From contig JAEZUM010000006.1 in the NCBI GenBank assembly GCA_023421075.1, positions 18,592 through 82,591 of the forward strand: a DNA stretch of 64,000 bases, written 5' to 3'. Shown here one piece after another: positions 7,784 through 16,024 of this stretch (the first letter of the stretch is position 1; each line of letters begins with the position of its first letter). This DNA comes from Bacillota bacterium. GTDB taxonomy: Bacteria; Bacillota; Clostridia; Lachnospirales; Lachnospiraceae. Made by a program: the position numbers and the translations under genes. A model generated the notes under the pieces. The model was not told the DNA's origin and searched no databases. It saw nothing but the letters and a program-made list of their open reading frames with translations.

Positions 7784-9115
7784 GTGGATTTGTTTGATTA
7801 TATGAGAGATAATACGATGAAGAAGGAGGCTCCGTTGGCGTCCAGACTTCGTCCTGTGACACTGGAGGAGGTTGTCGGGCAGAGTCATATCATCGGTAAA
7901 GATAAGCTGCTCTACAGAGCCATCAAAGCCGATAAAATCAGCTCGATTATCTTCTATGGCCCTCCCGGAACAGGTAAGACGACATTAGCCAAGGTCATTG
8001 CCAATACGACCAGTTCCAGCTTCACTCAGATTAATGCTACTTCTGCAGGAAAGAAGGATATGGAAGCAGTCATAGAGATGGCCAAGGATAATCTGGGACG
8101 ATACGGAAAGCGTACGATCCTATTCATCGATGAGATTCATCGCTTTAACAAGGGACAACAGGATTATCTGCTTCCTTTTGTTGAGGACGGTACCGTTGTA
8201 TTAATCGGTGCTACGACTGAGAATCCGTACTTTGAAGTGAACTCGGCCTTGTTATCCAGATCCATTATCTTTGAGTTGAAATCTCTGGATAAAGAGGATA
8301 TCAAGCAGCTGTTACACAGAGCTGTATATGATGTGGAACGTGGGATGGGTGCTTACCATGCAGAGATTGATGACGAAGCCTTGGAATTTCTTGCGGATGT
8401 GGCGAATGGTGATGCGAGAGCAGCTCTTAATGCCATAGAGATTGGTATTCTGACGACGGAGCGTTCTGAGGATGGCAAGATCTATATTACTCTGCCGGTA
8501 GCATCAGAATGTATTCAGAAGAGAGTACTTCGCTACGACAAGGACGGAGACAATCATTATGAAACCATATCTGCCTTTATAAAGAGTATGAGAGGCTCAG
8601 ATCCGGACGCAGCAATCTATTATCTAGCACGTATGCTGTATGCAGGAGAGGAAGTAGCTTTTATCGCCAGAAGAATTATGATATGTGCTGCGGAGGATGT
8701 CTCCAATGCAGATCCGAATGCGTTAGTGGTTGCAACCAGTGCTGCCCTGGCCGTGGAGCGTCTTGGTATGCCCGAGGCCAGAATTGTACTGGCTCAGGCA
8801 GCTGCCTATGTCGCCTGTGCACCGAAGAGTAACTCTGCAATCTGTGCTATTGATGAGGCCATGAGTGTAGTGGAGCATGAGAAAACGGCAACCATACCGG
8901 CGTATCTGATGGACGCTCATTATAAGGGTGCAGCGAAGCTGGGCCATGGTCTTGGTTATAAGTATGCACATAGCTACGAGAACCATTATGTAGAACAACA
9001 ATATCTTCCGGATGAAATCAAAGACAGAGTTTTTTATAACCCTTCGGATAATGGCTATGAAGTACAGATACAGGAATATTTTAAAAAAATCAAAGGAAAA
9101 GAAAAGAAGCAATAG
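7784..9115 (+). CDS. rarA: Replication-associated recombination protein A (RarA/MgsA)
   Basis: RarA is an AAA+ ATPase of the clamp-loader clade that acts at stalled replication forks. The 443-residue length is typical. It shows LASRLRPVTLEEVVGQSHI at the N-terminus, Walker A GPPGTGKTT, Walker B LFIDEIHRF, sensor-1 GATTENPYFEVN and the C-terminal tetramerisation region with GSDPDAAIYYLARML and IDEAMSVVEH. Translation begins at GTG 7784 following GGTAGGGTGAT; a later ATG would cut into the conserved N-terminus. The gene has its own terminator downstream and an unusual set of upstream hairpins. Confidence 0.95.
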   Translation: MDLFDYMRDNTMKKEAPLASRLRPVTLEEVVGQSHIIGKDKLLYRAIKADKISSIIFYGPPGTGKTTLAKVIANTTSSSFTQINATSAGKKDMEAVIEMAKDNLGRYGKRTILFIDEIHRFNKGQQDYLLPFVEDGTVVLIGATTENPYFEVNSALLSRSIIFELKSLDKEDIKQLLHRAVYDVERGMGAYHAEIDDEALEFLADVANGDARAALNAIEIGILTTERSEDGKIYITLPVASECIQKRVLRYDKDGDNHYETISAFIKSMRGSDPDAAIYYLARMLYAGEEVAFIARRIMICAAEDVSNADPNALVVATSAALAVERLGMPEARIVLAQAAAYVACAPKSNSAICAIDEAMSVVEHEKTATIPAYLMDAHYKGAAKLGHGLGYKYAHSYENHYVEQQYLPDEIKDRVFYNPSDNGYEVQIQEYFKKIKGKEKKQ

Positions 9116-9142
9116 AATAGCCGACGGTATGATAGAATAAAC

Positions 9143-9180
9143 AGGCTCCTGCAGGGATTTCTCAATCGCTGCAGGAGCCT
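9143..9180. terminator. Terminator between rarA and the small membrane-protein gene
   Basis: A perfect 12-base-pair inverted repeat with arms AGGCTCCTGCAG (9143-9154) and CTGCAGGAGCCT (9169-9180) surrounds a 14-base loop. It lies between convergent genes. The T-run on the plus strand is short. Confidence 0.75.
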
Positions 9181-9222
9181 TATATGCATGCTTCACGAAC
9201 CTTGTTAGTTCCTTTTGCAAGC

Positions 9223-9435
9223 TTATTCCTGTGTCTCGTCATTCTTATGAACCATTTTATATACAGCAATAAAAAGATAGATCATAATGGGAATCACGAT
9301 GGTACAGAATATACTTGCCATAAATAGCCCGTACGAGTATTCTGTAGCAAATAAAGCCGACAGGAAAGAGATCAGGTACATGGAGACAATAAGTACAAGT
9401 CCTATGATAGCGGCGATGCGCTTTACTTTCGACAT
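9223..9435 (-). CDS. Small two-segment membrane protein
   Basis: This encodes 70 residues with two hydrophobic segments, near residues 6-28 (IAAIIGLVLIVSMYLISFLSAL) and 37-58 (LFMASIFCTIVIPIMIYLF), and a charged C-terminal tail (HKNDETQE). On the minus strand AAAGGATTC precedes the ATG, so translation is plausible. I do not recognise the family. It lies just downstream of the radical SAM gene on the same strand order (the radical SAM gene is further right), so it may be separately transcribed. Confidence 0.6.
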   Translation of the reverse strand: MSKVKRIAAIIGLVLIVSMYLISFLSALFATEYSYGLFMASIFCTIVIPIMIYLFIAVYKMVHKNDETQE

Positions 9436-9502
9436 ATTAGAATCCTTTCTTACGATATATGATTAACCATTATAGCTTGTTCTATGGAAAAAAGCAAGGA
9501 GG

Positions 9503-10741
9503 TCAAAGGTGACCGGATGTCTGAGGTTCCGTAAATATCTGTGAAAGAAGCTCCGGATTATCCAGAAGGTTGCCGCCTTCATACTTCCCGTTGCAGGTGA
9601 TAAAGTAATTGCTTCTCTTTAAGGCTACTCCGATTTTACGGAGCGTCTGATGAGTAACAATTCCATACCTTCTGGCACGAAGTATTTTCTGTGCATAGGT
9701 TAGGCCAATGCCCGGTATGCGAAGAAGCTGCTCATAGTCAGCGTGATTCACTTCAATGGGGAACAGATGAATATTACGCAGAGCCCAGCTCATCTTTGGG
9801 TCCATACTTTCGCAAAGCTCCGGAGCTCCCTCCGGTGTAAGGTCATCGGCTGTGAAATCGTACAGCTGCAGTAAACGGTCGGCCTGATACAGTCGTTTGA
9901 CTCGCCAGATCGGAACCTGGGTAAAAGGAAGTTCTTCATACCCCTTTGCGGCATCGAGATAGTGAAAGGCTGTATAGTATACACGACTAAGGTTGTATTT
10001 ATTATAAAGAGCTTTTGATAGTTTTAATATCGTTCGATCCGTCTCCTCACTACTACCGGCCATCAATTGTGTGGTCTGGGATTTGGCAAGCATCGGACCT
10101 CCCCTGCTTTTATACTGTCTTGCATCTCGAACAAGATTACTGATTTGCTGCATGGGAACGAGAATATTTTCTTTGTTTTTCTGCTTAGCAACCCGTTCAT
10201 ACCCTGCATTCTGAGCAACTTCGATATTTACACTCAGGCGATTTGCATAACGGCCTGTCTTCTCGATTAATAAGGGGTCTACACCCGGCATTATTTTGGC
10301 ATGAATATATCCATCATAATATAATTCCTTTCGCAGGACGCGCAAGGTCTCGATAATGATTTCCTGGGTATAATTGGCGTTGCGATAGATGGCGGAGGTA
10401 ATAAAGATACCGTGGCCATTGCTTTTGGCCTGAGATAATGCAATATCAGCCAATTCTCGTGGAGCATTACAATAGCGCCTGGTATTCTCGCGGCTTGCCC
10501 GACAACCGCAATAAGCGCAGTTAAAGCTGCATTGATTGGAGAGAAATACTTTTGGTACGGTTGGAGGTGATGGTCTCGAATGAATATCCGAAAAAAGGGA
10601 AGGGTCCGGCAGACTCTCCTCCTCGGTATTGTTTGAACCATAGCGAACTACGGGATCTGCCACATCATATTTCATATCCTCCTGCATCTGATTGAGTTTA
10701 TCAGTGAGGGATAGGGAATTCTCATGAACAATACGAACCAT
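9503..10741 (-). CDS. Putative DNA modification/repair radical SAM protein
   Basis: This 412-residue protein combines an N-terminal radical SAM domain with a C-terminal helix-hairpin-helix. The cluster-binding motif is CSFNCAYCGC (Cys-x3-Cys-x2-Cys), followed by segments typical of the family such as GIFITSAIYRNANYTQE and GGPMLAKSQTTQLMAGSSEETD. The HhH element LLRIPGIGLTYAQKILRARR would contact DNA. This architecture matches the TIGR03916 putative DNA-repair radical SAM family; the reaction is not known. The partner gene often found next to it (TIGR03915 family) is absent here. AAGGAG lies 8 bases before the ATG. Confidence 0.87.
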   Translation of the reverse strand: MVRIVHENSLSLTDKLNQMQEDMKYDVADPVVRYGSNNTEEESLPDPSLFSDIHSRPSPPTVPKVFLSNQCSFNCAYCGCRASRENTRRYCNAPRELADIALSQAKSNGHGIFITSAIYRNANYTQEIIIETLRVLRKELYYDGYIHAKIMPGVDPLLIEKTGRYANRLSVNIEVAQNAGYERVAKQKNKENILVPMQQISNLVRDARQYKSRGGPMLAKSQTTQLMAGSSEETDRTILKLSKALYNKYNLSRVYYTAFHYLDAAKGYEELPFTQVPIWRVKRLYQADRLLQLYDFTADDLTPEGAPELCESMDPKMSWALRNIHLFPIEVNHADYEQLLRIPGIGLTYAQKILRARRYGIVTHQTLRKIGVALKRSNYFITCNGKYEGGNLLDNPELLSQIFTEPQTSGHL

Positions 10742-10852
10742 AAACAGTGCTCCTTATGTCAGGTCTACGATCGAGGATCGAATTACAGGATAATTAATTT
10801 ATAACACCATTATAGCATTGTATTTATTAAAAGTCAAACATATGTTCGGTAT

Positions 10853-11686
10853 TTACCTAGCAAATGAGCGGTCCTCCACCGGAGAATGCCCCAAATGTTT
10901 TCGATAAGCGCGGTAAAATACAGTATAATCACGAAACCCCGAGCGTCTGGCGGCTTCTGCTGCAGTACTGCCGTTTATCATCAGTTGCTTGGCAAAGATG
11001 ATCCTTTTGTAGATGAGATAATCAAAGACGGTAGTACCGGCAGCTTTTCGAAAGGCTCGATTCATGTAATGCTTGCTGATATTAAAGTGCTCCGAAAGCT
11101 GGTCCAGAGTGATGTGTTCTGTTAAATGATCGTTAAGATAGGCTATGATATCAGTAATGATCTGTGAGGTTCTGGCTTCGACTTGAACCGGACTCTGGGT
11201 CTGGCAGATGATGGTCAGCTGAGCGAGGATGGCTTCAATATAGGTAGGTAGGAGCTGCTGCTTCAGCGGATCAGACTGTTCCGCTAGGTTTTTGAGCGCT
11301 TCGAAGAAGCTTCCTAACTGTGTACCGTTCAGCTTCTCATAATAGACCTCGCGTCGGGTGTGCTTATCGTTGCTCGGAAACGCTGTCAATAGAAGCTGCC
11401 TTCGATCGGGCTGCAACAAATCAGGATGAAAATGAAGTGTGAAGCGTCGATAGGGGTTGTCGGATCTTACCTTCACACCGTGGAACACATGGGGAGACAA
11501 CAGTAAAATGCTGTTAGGAGCTGGCCGATAAAGATTACCCTCTACCAGATAGTCCACGTCCCCTTCTACAAAATAATAGATCTCATATACACTATGACAA
11601 TGTATCTGATGAGTAGAATTCATCATATTACTCAGGCTATAACTGAATTGGGCCAGTTCGTAATTGATATCGCATAAAGAAGCCAT
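10853..11686 (-). CDS. AraC family transcriptional regulator
   Basis: The 277-residue protein has an N-terminal cupin sensor domain (HQIHCHSVYEIYYFVEGDVDYLVEG, then PNSILLLSPHVFHGVK) and a C-terminal pair of helix-turn-helices (LDQLSEHFNISKHYMNRAFRKAAGTTVFDYL and AAEAARRSGFRDYTVFYRAYRKHLGHSP). It is divergent from the TIM-barrel isomerase and two oxidoreductases and most likely activates them in response to a sugar or related ligand. AAAGGA precedes the ATG. The intergenic region contains a pair of direct repeats that fit an AraC-type operator. Confidence 0.92.
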   Translation of the reverse strand: MASLCDINYELAQFSYSLSNMMNSTHQIHCHSVYEIYYFVEGDVDYLVEGNLYRPAPNSILLLSPHVFHGVKVRSDNPYRRFTLHFHPDLLQPDRRQLLLTAFPSNDKHTRREVYYEKLNGTQLGSFFEALKNLAEQSDPLKQQLLPTYIEAILAQLTIICQTQSPVQVEARTSQIITDIIAYLNDHLTEHITLDQLSEHFNISKHYMNRAFRKAAGTTVFDYLIYKRIIFAKQLMINGSTAAEAARRSGFRDYTVFYRAYRKHLGHSPVEDRSFAR

Positions 11687-11792
11687 GGTGTATATCCTTT
11701 CTTATCACATAAGTGAACACTTGACCGACATGTTATATTGGGGTTTTTCATTTTAATTTCTTATAAGATTCATTATATAGAAATAGGGCTAT

Positions 11793-11850
11793 ATTTGCAA
11801 TATAACTTCTATCATTTGCAATGGTGATTCTTGTTGTGAAATATTATAAT
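11793..11850 (+). promoter_or_regulatory. Candidate AraC-type operator and promoter for the isomerase operon
   Basis: The 9-mer ATTTGCAAT occurs at 11793-11801 and again at 11814-11822, exactly 21 bases apart on the same helical face. A TATAAT box lies at 11845-11850 but the -35 position (around 11822-11827) has no TTGACA match. The second repeat abuts that position. A good -10, a poor -35 and paired half-sites are what an AraC-activated promoter usually looks like. The link to the divergent regulator is inferred. Confidence 0.55.
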
Positions 11851-11884
11851 AGAGGAAAATGAGTATCGGAGGGAGATTATATTT

Positions 11885-12643
11885 ATGATTCTAGGCGCTC
11901 AATTGTATACGGTACGAGCTTATACACAAACAGAAAAGGATCTGGATTACACCTTAGAACAGATTGCAAAAATAGGTTATACTACCGTTCAAATCTCAGC
12001 CATAGGTGCTTCTATTAAGCCGGCAAGAGTCAGAGAACTTTGCGAGATGCACGGGCTAAAAATTGTATTAACGCACAGTGATCCAAATCGGATCTTAAAT
12101 GACACGGAACAATTAATCGAGGAACATAGAGTGATGGGTTGTAAATATATTGGGCTGGGAAGCATGCCTGATAAATACAGGACACCGGAATGGATCGAGC
12201 ATTTCTCCTCCGACTATAAAGAAGCAGCTATCAAGATTCAAAATGCCGGGATGCTTTTCATGTATCACAACCATAATTTTGAGTTTGAAAAGGTAAATGG
12301 AAAGTATTATATCGATTACCTGATAGAAGGGTTTTCGCCGGAAGAATTGGGCTTCACGCTGGATACCTATTGGCTTCAGGCAGCAGGGCTTGATGTTTGC
12401 CAATGGATTATGCGACTAAAGGACCGTATTCCCTGTGTACATTTGAAGGATATGGCAATGCTGCATCATGAGGCTGTTATGGCACCGGTATTCGAAGGGA
12501 ATATGAACTTTGACAAGATACTGGAGACTCTAAAGGAAACCAATTGTGAACATTTGCTGGTAGAACAGGATATCTGTCAGGAGAGTCCCTTTGTATGTCT
12601 CGGTAAGAGCTATCAGAATCTTAGTTCCTTGGGATACCGCTAA
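11885..12643 (+). CDS. Sugar phosphate isomerase/epimerase family protein (xylose-isomerase-like TIM barrel)
   Basis: The 252-residue protein is a short AP-endonuclease-2-type TIM barrel (IolE/IolI/Hyi superfamily). Metal and substrate site segments are visible: MYHNHNFEFE, GFTLDTYWLQ, VHLKDMA and a C-terminal LLVEQD. The N-terminus GAQLYTVRAYTQ is common in family members that act with Gfo/Idh/MocA enzymes. It leads a three-gene set under the divergent AraC regulator; GGAGGGAG precedes the ATG at long spacing. The substrate cannot be named; an inositol, keto-sugar or sugar-acid pathway is plausible. Confidence 0.88.
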   Translation: MILGAQLYTVRAYTQTEKDLDYTLEQIAKIGYTTVQISAIGASIKPARVRELCEMHGLKIVLTHSDPNRILNDTEQLIEEHRVMGCKYIGLGSMPDKYRTPEWIEHFSSDYKEAAIKIQNAGMLFMYHNHNFEFEKVNGKYYIDYLIEGFSPEELGFTLDTYWLQAAGLDVCQWIMRLKDRIPCVHLKDMAMLHHEAVMAPVFEGNMNFDKILETLKETNCEHLLVEQDICQESPFVCLGKSYQNLSSLGYR

Positions 12644-12713
12644 GTAATGCCAACGCACTTTTTCTTAAAGGAGTATCATAGTAAACAATCAATAACAAAG
12701 AAATGAGAGGATT

Positions 12714-13895
12714 ATGATGGATAACGTTAGAATAGGAATAATCGGCATTGGAAACATGGGCAGCAATCATTGCAATACAATATTGAAGGGCGAAGTCGAG
12801 GGCATGGTGCTGGCAGCCGTCGCAGATCTGAGAGAAAGTCGCAGAGACTGGGCGAGAGAGGCATTGCCGGAAGGTGTTGCCATATATCAAAGCGGAGATG
12901 AGTTAATTACCTCGGGTAGCTGTGATGCAGTATTGATTGCAACTCCACATTATGATCATCCCCGGTTGGCTGTTTTGGCTTTTGAGAAAGGGCTGCATGT
13001 TTTGTGTGAGAAGCCGGCCGGAGTATATACGAAGCAGGTACATAGGATGAATGAGGCTGCAGAGCAGTCCGGATTAGTATTTGCCATGATGTTCAACCAG
13101 CGGACAAATCATGTGTATCGGAAGATGCATGAACTGGTACATAGTGGCAGCTATGGGCAGATTAAGAGAGTGAATTGGATCATAACAGATTGGTATCGGA
13201 CTCAGGCATATTATAATTCCGGCGGTTGGAGGGCAACCTGGGACGGCGAAGGAGGAGGGGTACTTCTCAATCAATGCCCTCATAATCTTGATCTGCTGCA
13301 ATGGATCTGTGGAATGCCTTCTAAGGTTCAGGCTTTCTGCCACAATGGCAAATGGCACGACATTGAAGTAGAGGATGATGTAACCGCATATCTGGAATAT
13401 CCAGGCGGAGCCACAGGAGTATTTGTTACGACGACAGGAGATGCACCGGGGACCAATCGATTCGAGATAACCTTAGAGCGTGCCAAGCTGGTATGTGAAG
13501 ATGATAAATTAATGATGTATGAGCTCGCAGTGAACGAGAGAGAATATTGCTTTGCGGCGACGGAAGGCTTTACAAAGCCTGACGGAGTCTGGGTGGAGGT
13601 ATCTTCGGATGGGGAGAACCCACAACACGCCGGTATTTTAAGAGCATTTGCAGGAAAGATACTAAGAGGAACTCCTTTGGTGGCGGAAGGAAGAGAAGGA
13701 ATTAACGGACTTACCTTATCCAATGCCATGCATTTATCAAGCTGGTTACAGGCTCCTGTGGAGCTCCCCTTTGATGAGGAGTTATTTCTGGAAAAATTAT
13801 TGAAGCTGAGAGCTTCTTCCGGGAAGAAAGCAGAGGTAAAGGAGATAACCTTTTCGACGGAGGGAAGCTATGGAACAGGAGGTACTAGGAAATGA
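12714..13895 (+). CDS. Gfo/Idh/MocA family oxidoreductase (first of two)
   Basis: This 393-residue NAD(P)-dependent oxidoreductase has an N-terminal Rossmann fold (RIGIIGIGNMGSNHCNT), the EKPAG segment of the active-site loop (LHVLCEKPAGVYTKQ) and the GGGVLLNQCPHNLDLLQWICG region that carries the catalytic acid/base and substrate contacts. The family oxidises or epimerises sugars and inositols with tightly bound cofactor. Its stop overlaps the next start as ATGA, so the two oxidoreductases are translationally coupled. GAGAGGATT precedes tandem ATG codons at 12714 and 12717. Confidence 0.92.
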   Translation: MMDNVRIGIIGIGNMGSNHCNTILKGEVEGMVLAAVADLRESRRDWAREALPEGVAIYQSGDELITSGSCDAVLIATPHYDHPRLAVLAFEKGLHVLCEKPAGVYTKQVHRMNEAAEQSGLVFAMMFNQRTNHVYRKMHELVHSGSYGQIKRVNWIITDWYRTQAYYNSGGWRATWDGEGGGVLLNQCPHNLDLLQWICGMPSKVQAFCHNGKWHDIEVEDDVTAYLEYPGGATGVFVTTTGDAPGTNRFEITLERAKLVCEDDKLMMYELAVNEREYCFAATEGFTKPDGVWVEVSSDGENPQHAGILRAFAGKILRGTPLVAEGREGINGLTLSNAMHLSSWLQAPVELPFDEELFLEKLLKLRASSGKKAEVKEITFSTEGSYGTGGTRK

Positions 13896-14899
13896 GAATA
13901 GGAATTGTAGGCTGCGGTGGAATCGCGACCATTCATGCAAAATGCCTGAAGGGGTTATCAGAGCATGAGCTAATTGCTTTCGCAGACATAAAGATAGAGA
14001 AGGCAGAAGCCTTTGCCGAGGAATACGGCGGTAATGCGTATTCCTCGCTTGAGGAGATGCTTCAGATGGAGAAACCGGAGGCAATCCATATCTGTACACC
14101 ACATTATCTGCATACTCCCATGGCGATCTATTGTTTGGAGCAGGGTGTGCATGTATTTATGGAGAAGCCTCCTGTGATCAGCAAGGAGCAATGGGTAGAA
14201 TTAAAGAATGCAGCGGAAGGCTCGAAGCATCAGCTCGGGTTATGCTTTCAGAATCGCTATAATCCCAGTATTATCAAGGTAAAGGAAATGATCGCTTCCG
14301 GTGAAGCAGGAAAAGTAGTCGGTGCACGCGGTTTTGTAACCTGGAATCGGACGACCGAGTATTATACGGAAAGCGATTGGAGAGGCAGACTCGAATATGA
14401 GGGCGGGGGAGCCTTAATCAACCAATCCATACATACTCTGGACCTTCTTCATTACCTGGTGGGGCAACCCTTGTGTAGTGTGGATGCAGTTATAGCAAAT
14501 CACCATCTAAAAGGTGTGATCGAAGTAGAGGATATGATGTCAGCCTATGTCAGGTATCCGGAGGCAGTGCTTTGTTTCTATGCGACAACCGCTTATAACG
14601 CGGATTCAGCACCGTTGATTGAAGTGAATTGTGAACAGATGATAATTCGCATCGAGGAAATGAATGTTACCTGCTATTATAAGGATGGGGGCATCGTTCC
14701 AATACCCATCGAGGGCAGGCAGGGCTACGGAAAAAGCTATTGGGGTGCCGGTCATGAAGCTTGTATCAGCGACTTTTATCAAAGCATCGGACAGAATAAG
14801 CCCTTTGCTCTTAATCCGGAAGCAATGGAGGAAACCGTCCTACTTATGTTAGGAGCCTATGAATCGGCAAGAAACGGATATGAAGTGCTTCTGGGCTAA
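13892..14899 (+). CDS. Gfo/Idh/MocA family oxidoreductase (second of two)
   Basis: The 335-residue product repeats the family architecture: RIGIVGCGGIATIHAKCL, the EKPPVISKEQW loop and GGGALINQSIHTLDLLHYLVG. It is clearly diverged from the preceding paralogue and about 60 residues shorter, so a different step is likely. Two adjacent Gfo/Idh/MocA enzymes plus a TIM-barrel isomerase resemble pathways in which one enzyme oxidises a ring carbon and the other reduces it back after isomerisation. No transporter is present in the unit, so uptake must be encoded elsewhere. Confidence 0.91.
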   Translation: MRIGIVGCGGIATIHAKCLKGLSEHELIAFADIKIEKAEAFAEEYGGNAYSSLEEMLQMEKPEAIHICTPHYLHTPMAIYCLEQGVHVFMEKPPVISKEQWVELKNAAEGSKHQLGLCFQNRYNPSIIKVKEMIASGEAGKVVGARGFVTWNRTTEYYTESDWRGRLEYEGGGALINQSIHTLDLLHYLVGQPLCSVDAVIANHHLKGVIEVEDMMSAYVRYPEAVLCFYATTAYNADSAPLIEVNCEQMIIRIEEMNVTCYYKDGGIVPIPIEGRQGYGKSYWGAGHEACISDFYQSIGQNKPFALNPEAMEETVLLMLGAYESARNGYEVLLG

Positions 14900-15089
14900 C
14901 AATATCAAGGCTTTTACCGGATTATTCCCCGGATAATGTATTGTATATCAGTGTCATTTATTATATCATTAAGGTATTCTTATACTCATGAATATAATAT
15001 CATGTTTGATATTGCTGTTTATAATGATGACATTTCTTCCGATATATCAATTATCAGATTGGAAATATAATACGGAAAAGGAGGGTAAT

Positions 15090-15887
15090 ATGCGAACGAA
15101 TAATATACAAAAGGTTTTGGGTTTGTTGATTTTTACTTTAATCATCAGCGTATTACTTGGCTTTTCTGAGGTGAGAACAGCCTCTGCCACCGGTATTGGA
15201 ACTACAATTACAGTAACCTTTCATGGCAATGGAGGAGAAACCGATACCTATGATATGGTTGCTGTTTATGGGGACACCTATGGTCCACTACCGTTAGCCA
15301 CCAGAGACAATTATGAGTTTGTCGGCTGGTATACCTATGCCAGCGGGGGAACGAAGATTACAGAGAAGTCGAAGGTTGTTAAACCCTTGAATCACACCTT
15401 ATATGCAAGGTGGCGTGGAGAGCAGACGGAGATTACATTAGAGCCGGATGGGGGTACATTAAAGAGCAACACCGTAAAAGTGTACTTTGGAACAAAGTTC
15501 TCCAATCAGCTGCCGACTCCGGTAAAAGAGGATTCGATTTTTACAGGTTGGTATACTGCATTAACCGGTGGGGAGAAGGTCACGGTGAAATCCATTTTTA
15601 CTGAGAAATCTCCTACTACGCTCTATGCGAGATGGACTCAGAAAACAGTGAAAGTAATTTTTATCTCCTTTAGCGGGGAGCCCTTTGAGATGGAAGTATA
15701 CAATGGTCTGCCTTTTGGTGATTTACCGGAGCCGGAGAAGGAGAATTGTATCTTTGGCGGATGGTATAAATTCCGAGATTACACCAGCAATAGTGCTCAG
15801 CCGATTACTGCGGAAACGATTGTAAACGAGGTCGGACAGATTAAGCTTTTTGCCAGATGGTATTTTGACCCCGGAACAACAGAATAA
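15090..15887 (+). CDS. Secreted InlB B-repeat-containing protein
   Basis: The start at 15090 is chosen because AAAAGGAGGG lies 5-6 bases upstream; a longer frame from 14988 has no such site. The 265-residue product opens with a signal peptide (hydrophobic VLGLLIFTLIISVLLG, cleavage probably after TASA). It then carries three Listeria-Bacteroides (InlB B) repeats of about 70 residues, each with the GGW/TGWYT motif and closing ARW: GWYTYASGGTKI, GWYTALTGGEKV and GWYKFRDYTS. No LPXTG, SLH or membrane anchor follows, so it is probably released or held by other contacts. The role is unknown. Confidence 0.85.
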   Translation: MRTNNIQKVLGLLIFTLIISVLLGFSEVRTASATGIGTTITVTFHGNGGETDTYDMVAVYGDTYGPLPLATRDNYEFVGWYTYASGGTKITEKSKVVKPLNHTLYARWRGEQTEITLEPDGGTLKSNTVKVYFGTKFSNQLPTPVKEDSIFTGWYTALTGGEKVTVKSIFTEKSPTTLYARWTQKTVKVIFISFSGEPFEMEVYNGLPFGDLPEPEKENCIFGGWYKFRDYTSNSAQPITAETIVNEVGQIKLFARWYFDPGTTE

Positions 15888-16024
15888 GATAGAAGAGTTC
15901 AATGATAGAATTCTTAGAGTTTGATTAGGTTTATTGTTATTCTATTACAGTTATGATACTATGAAGGAGAATTTGTAGAGAGCTACATATATTGTTATCA
16001 TAGTGCGTAAAAGGGATGAATAAT

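Noticed and set aside
8723..9220. 165-codon frame on the minus strand opposite the end of rarA
   Set aside because: It lies almost wholly antisense to the conserved rarA coding region, has low-complexity hydrophobic runs and no ribosome site.
13328..13729. 133-codon minus-strand frame within the first Gfo/Idh/MocA gene
   Set aside because: Antisense to a clear family member, with Ser/Pro/Thr-rich composition and no start signal.
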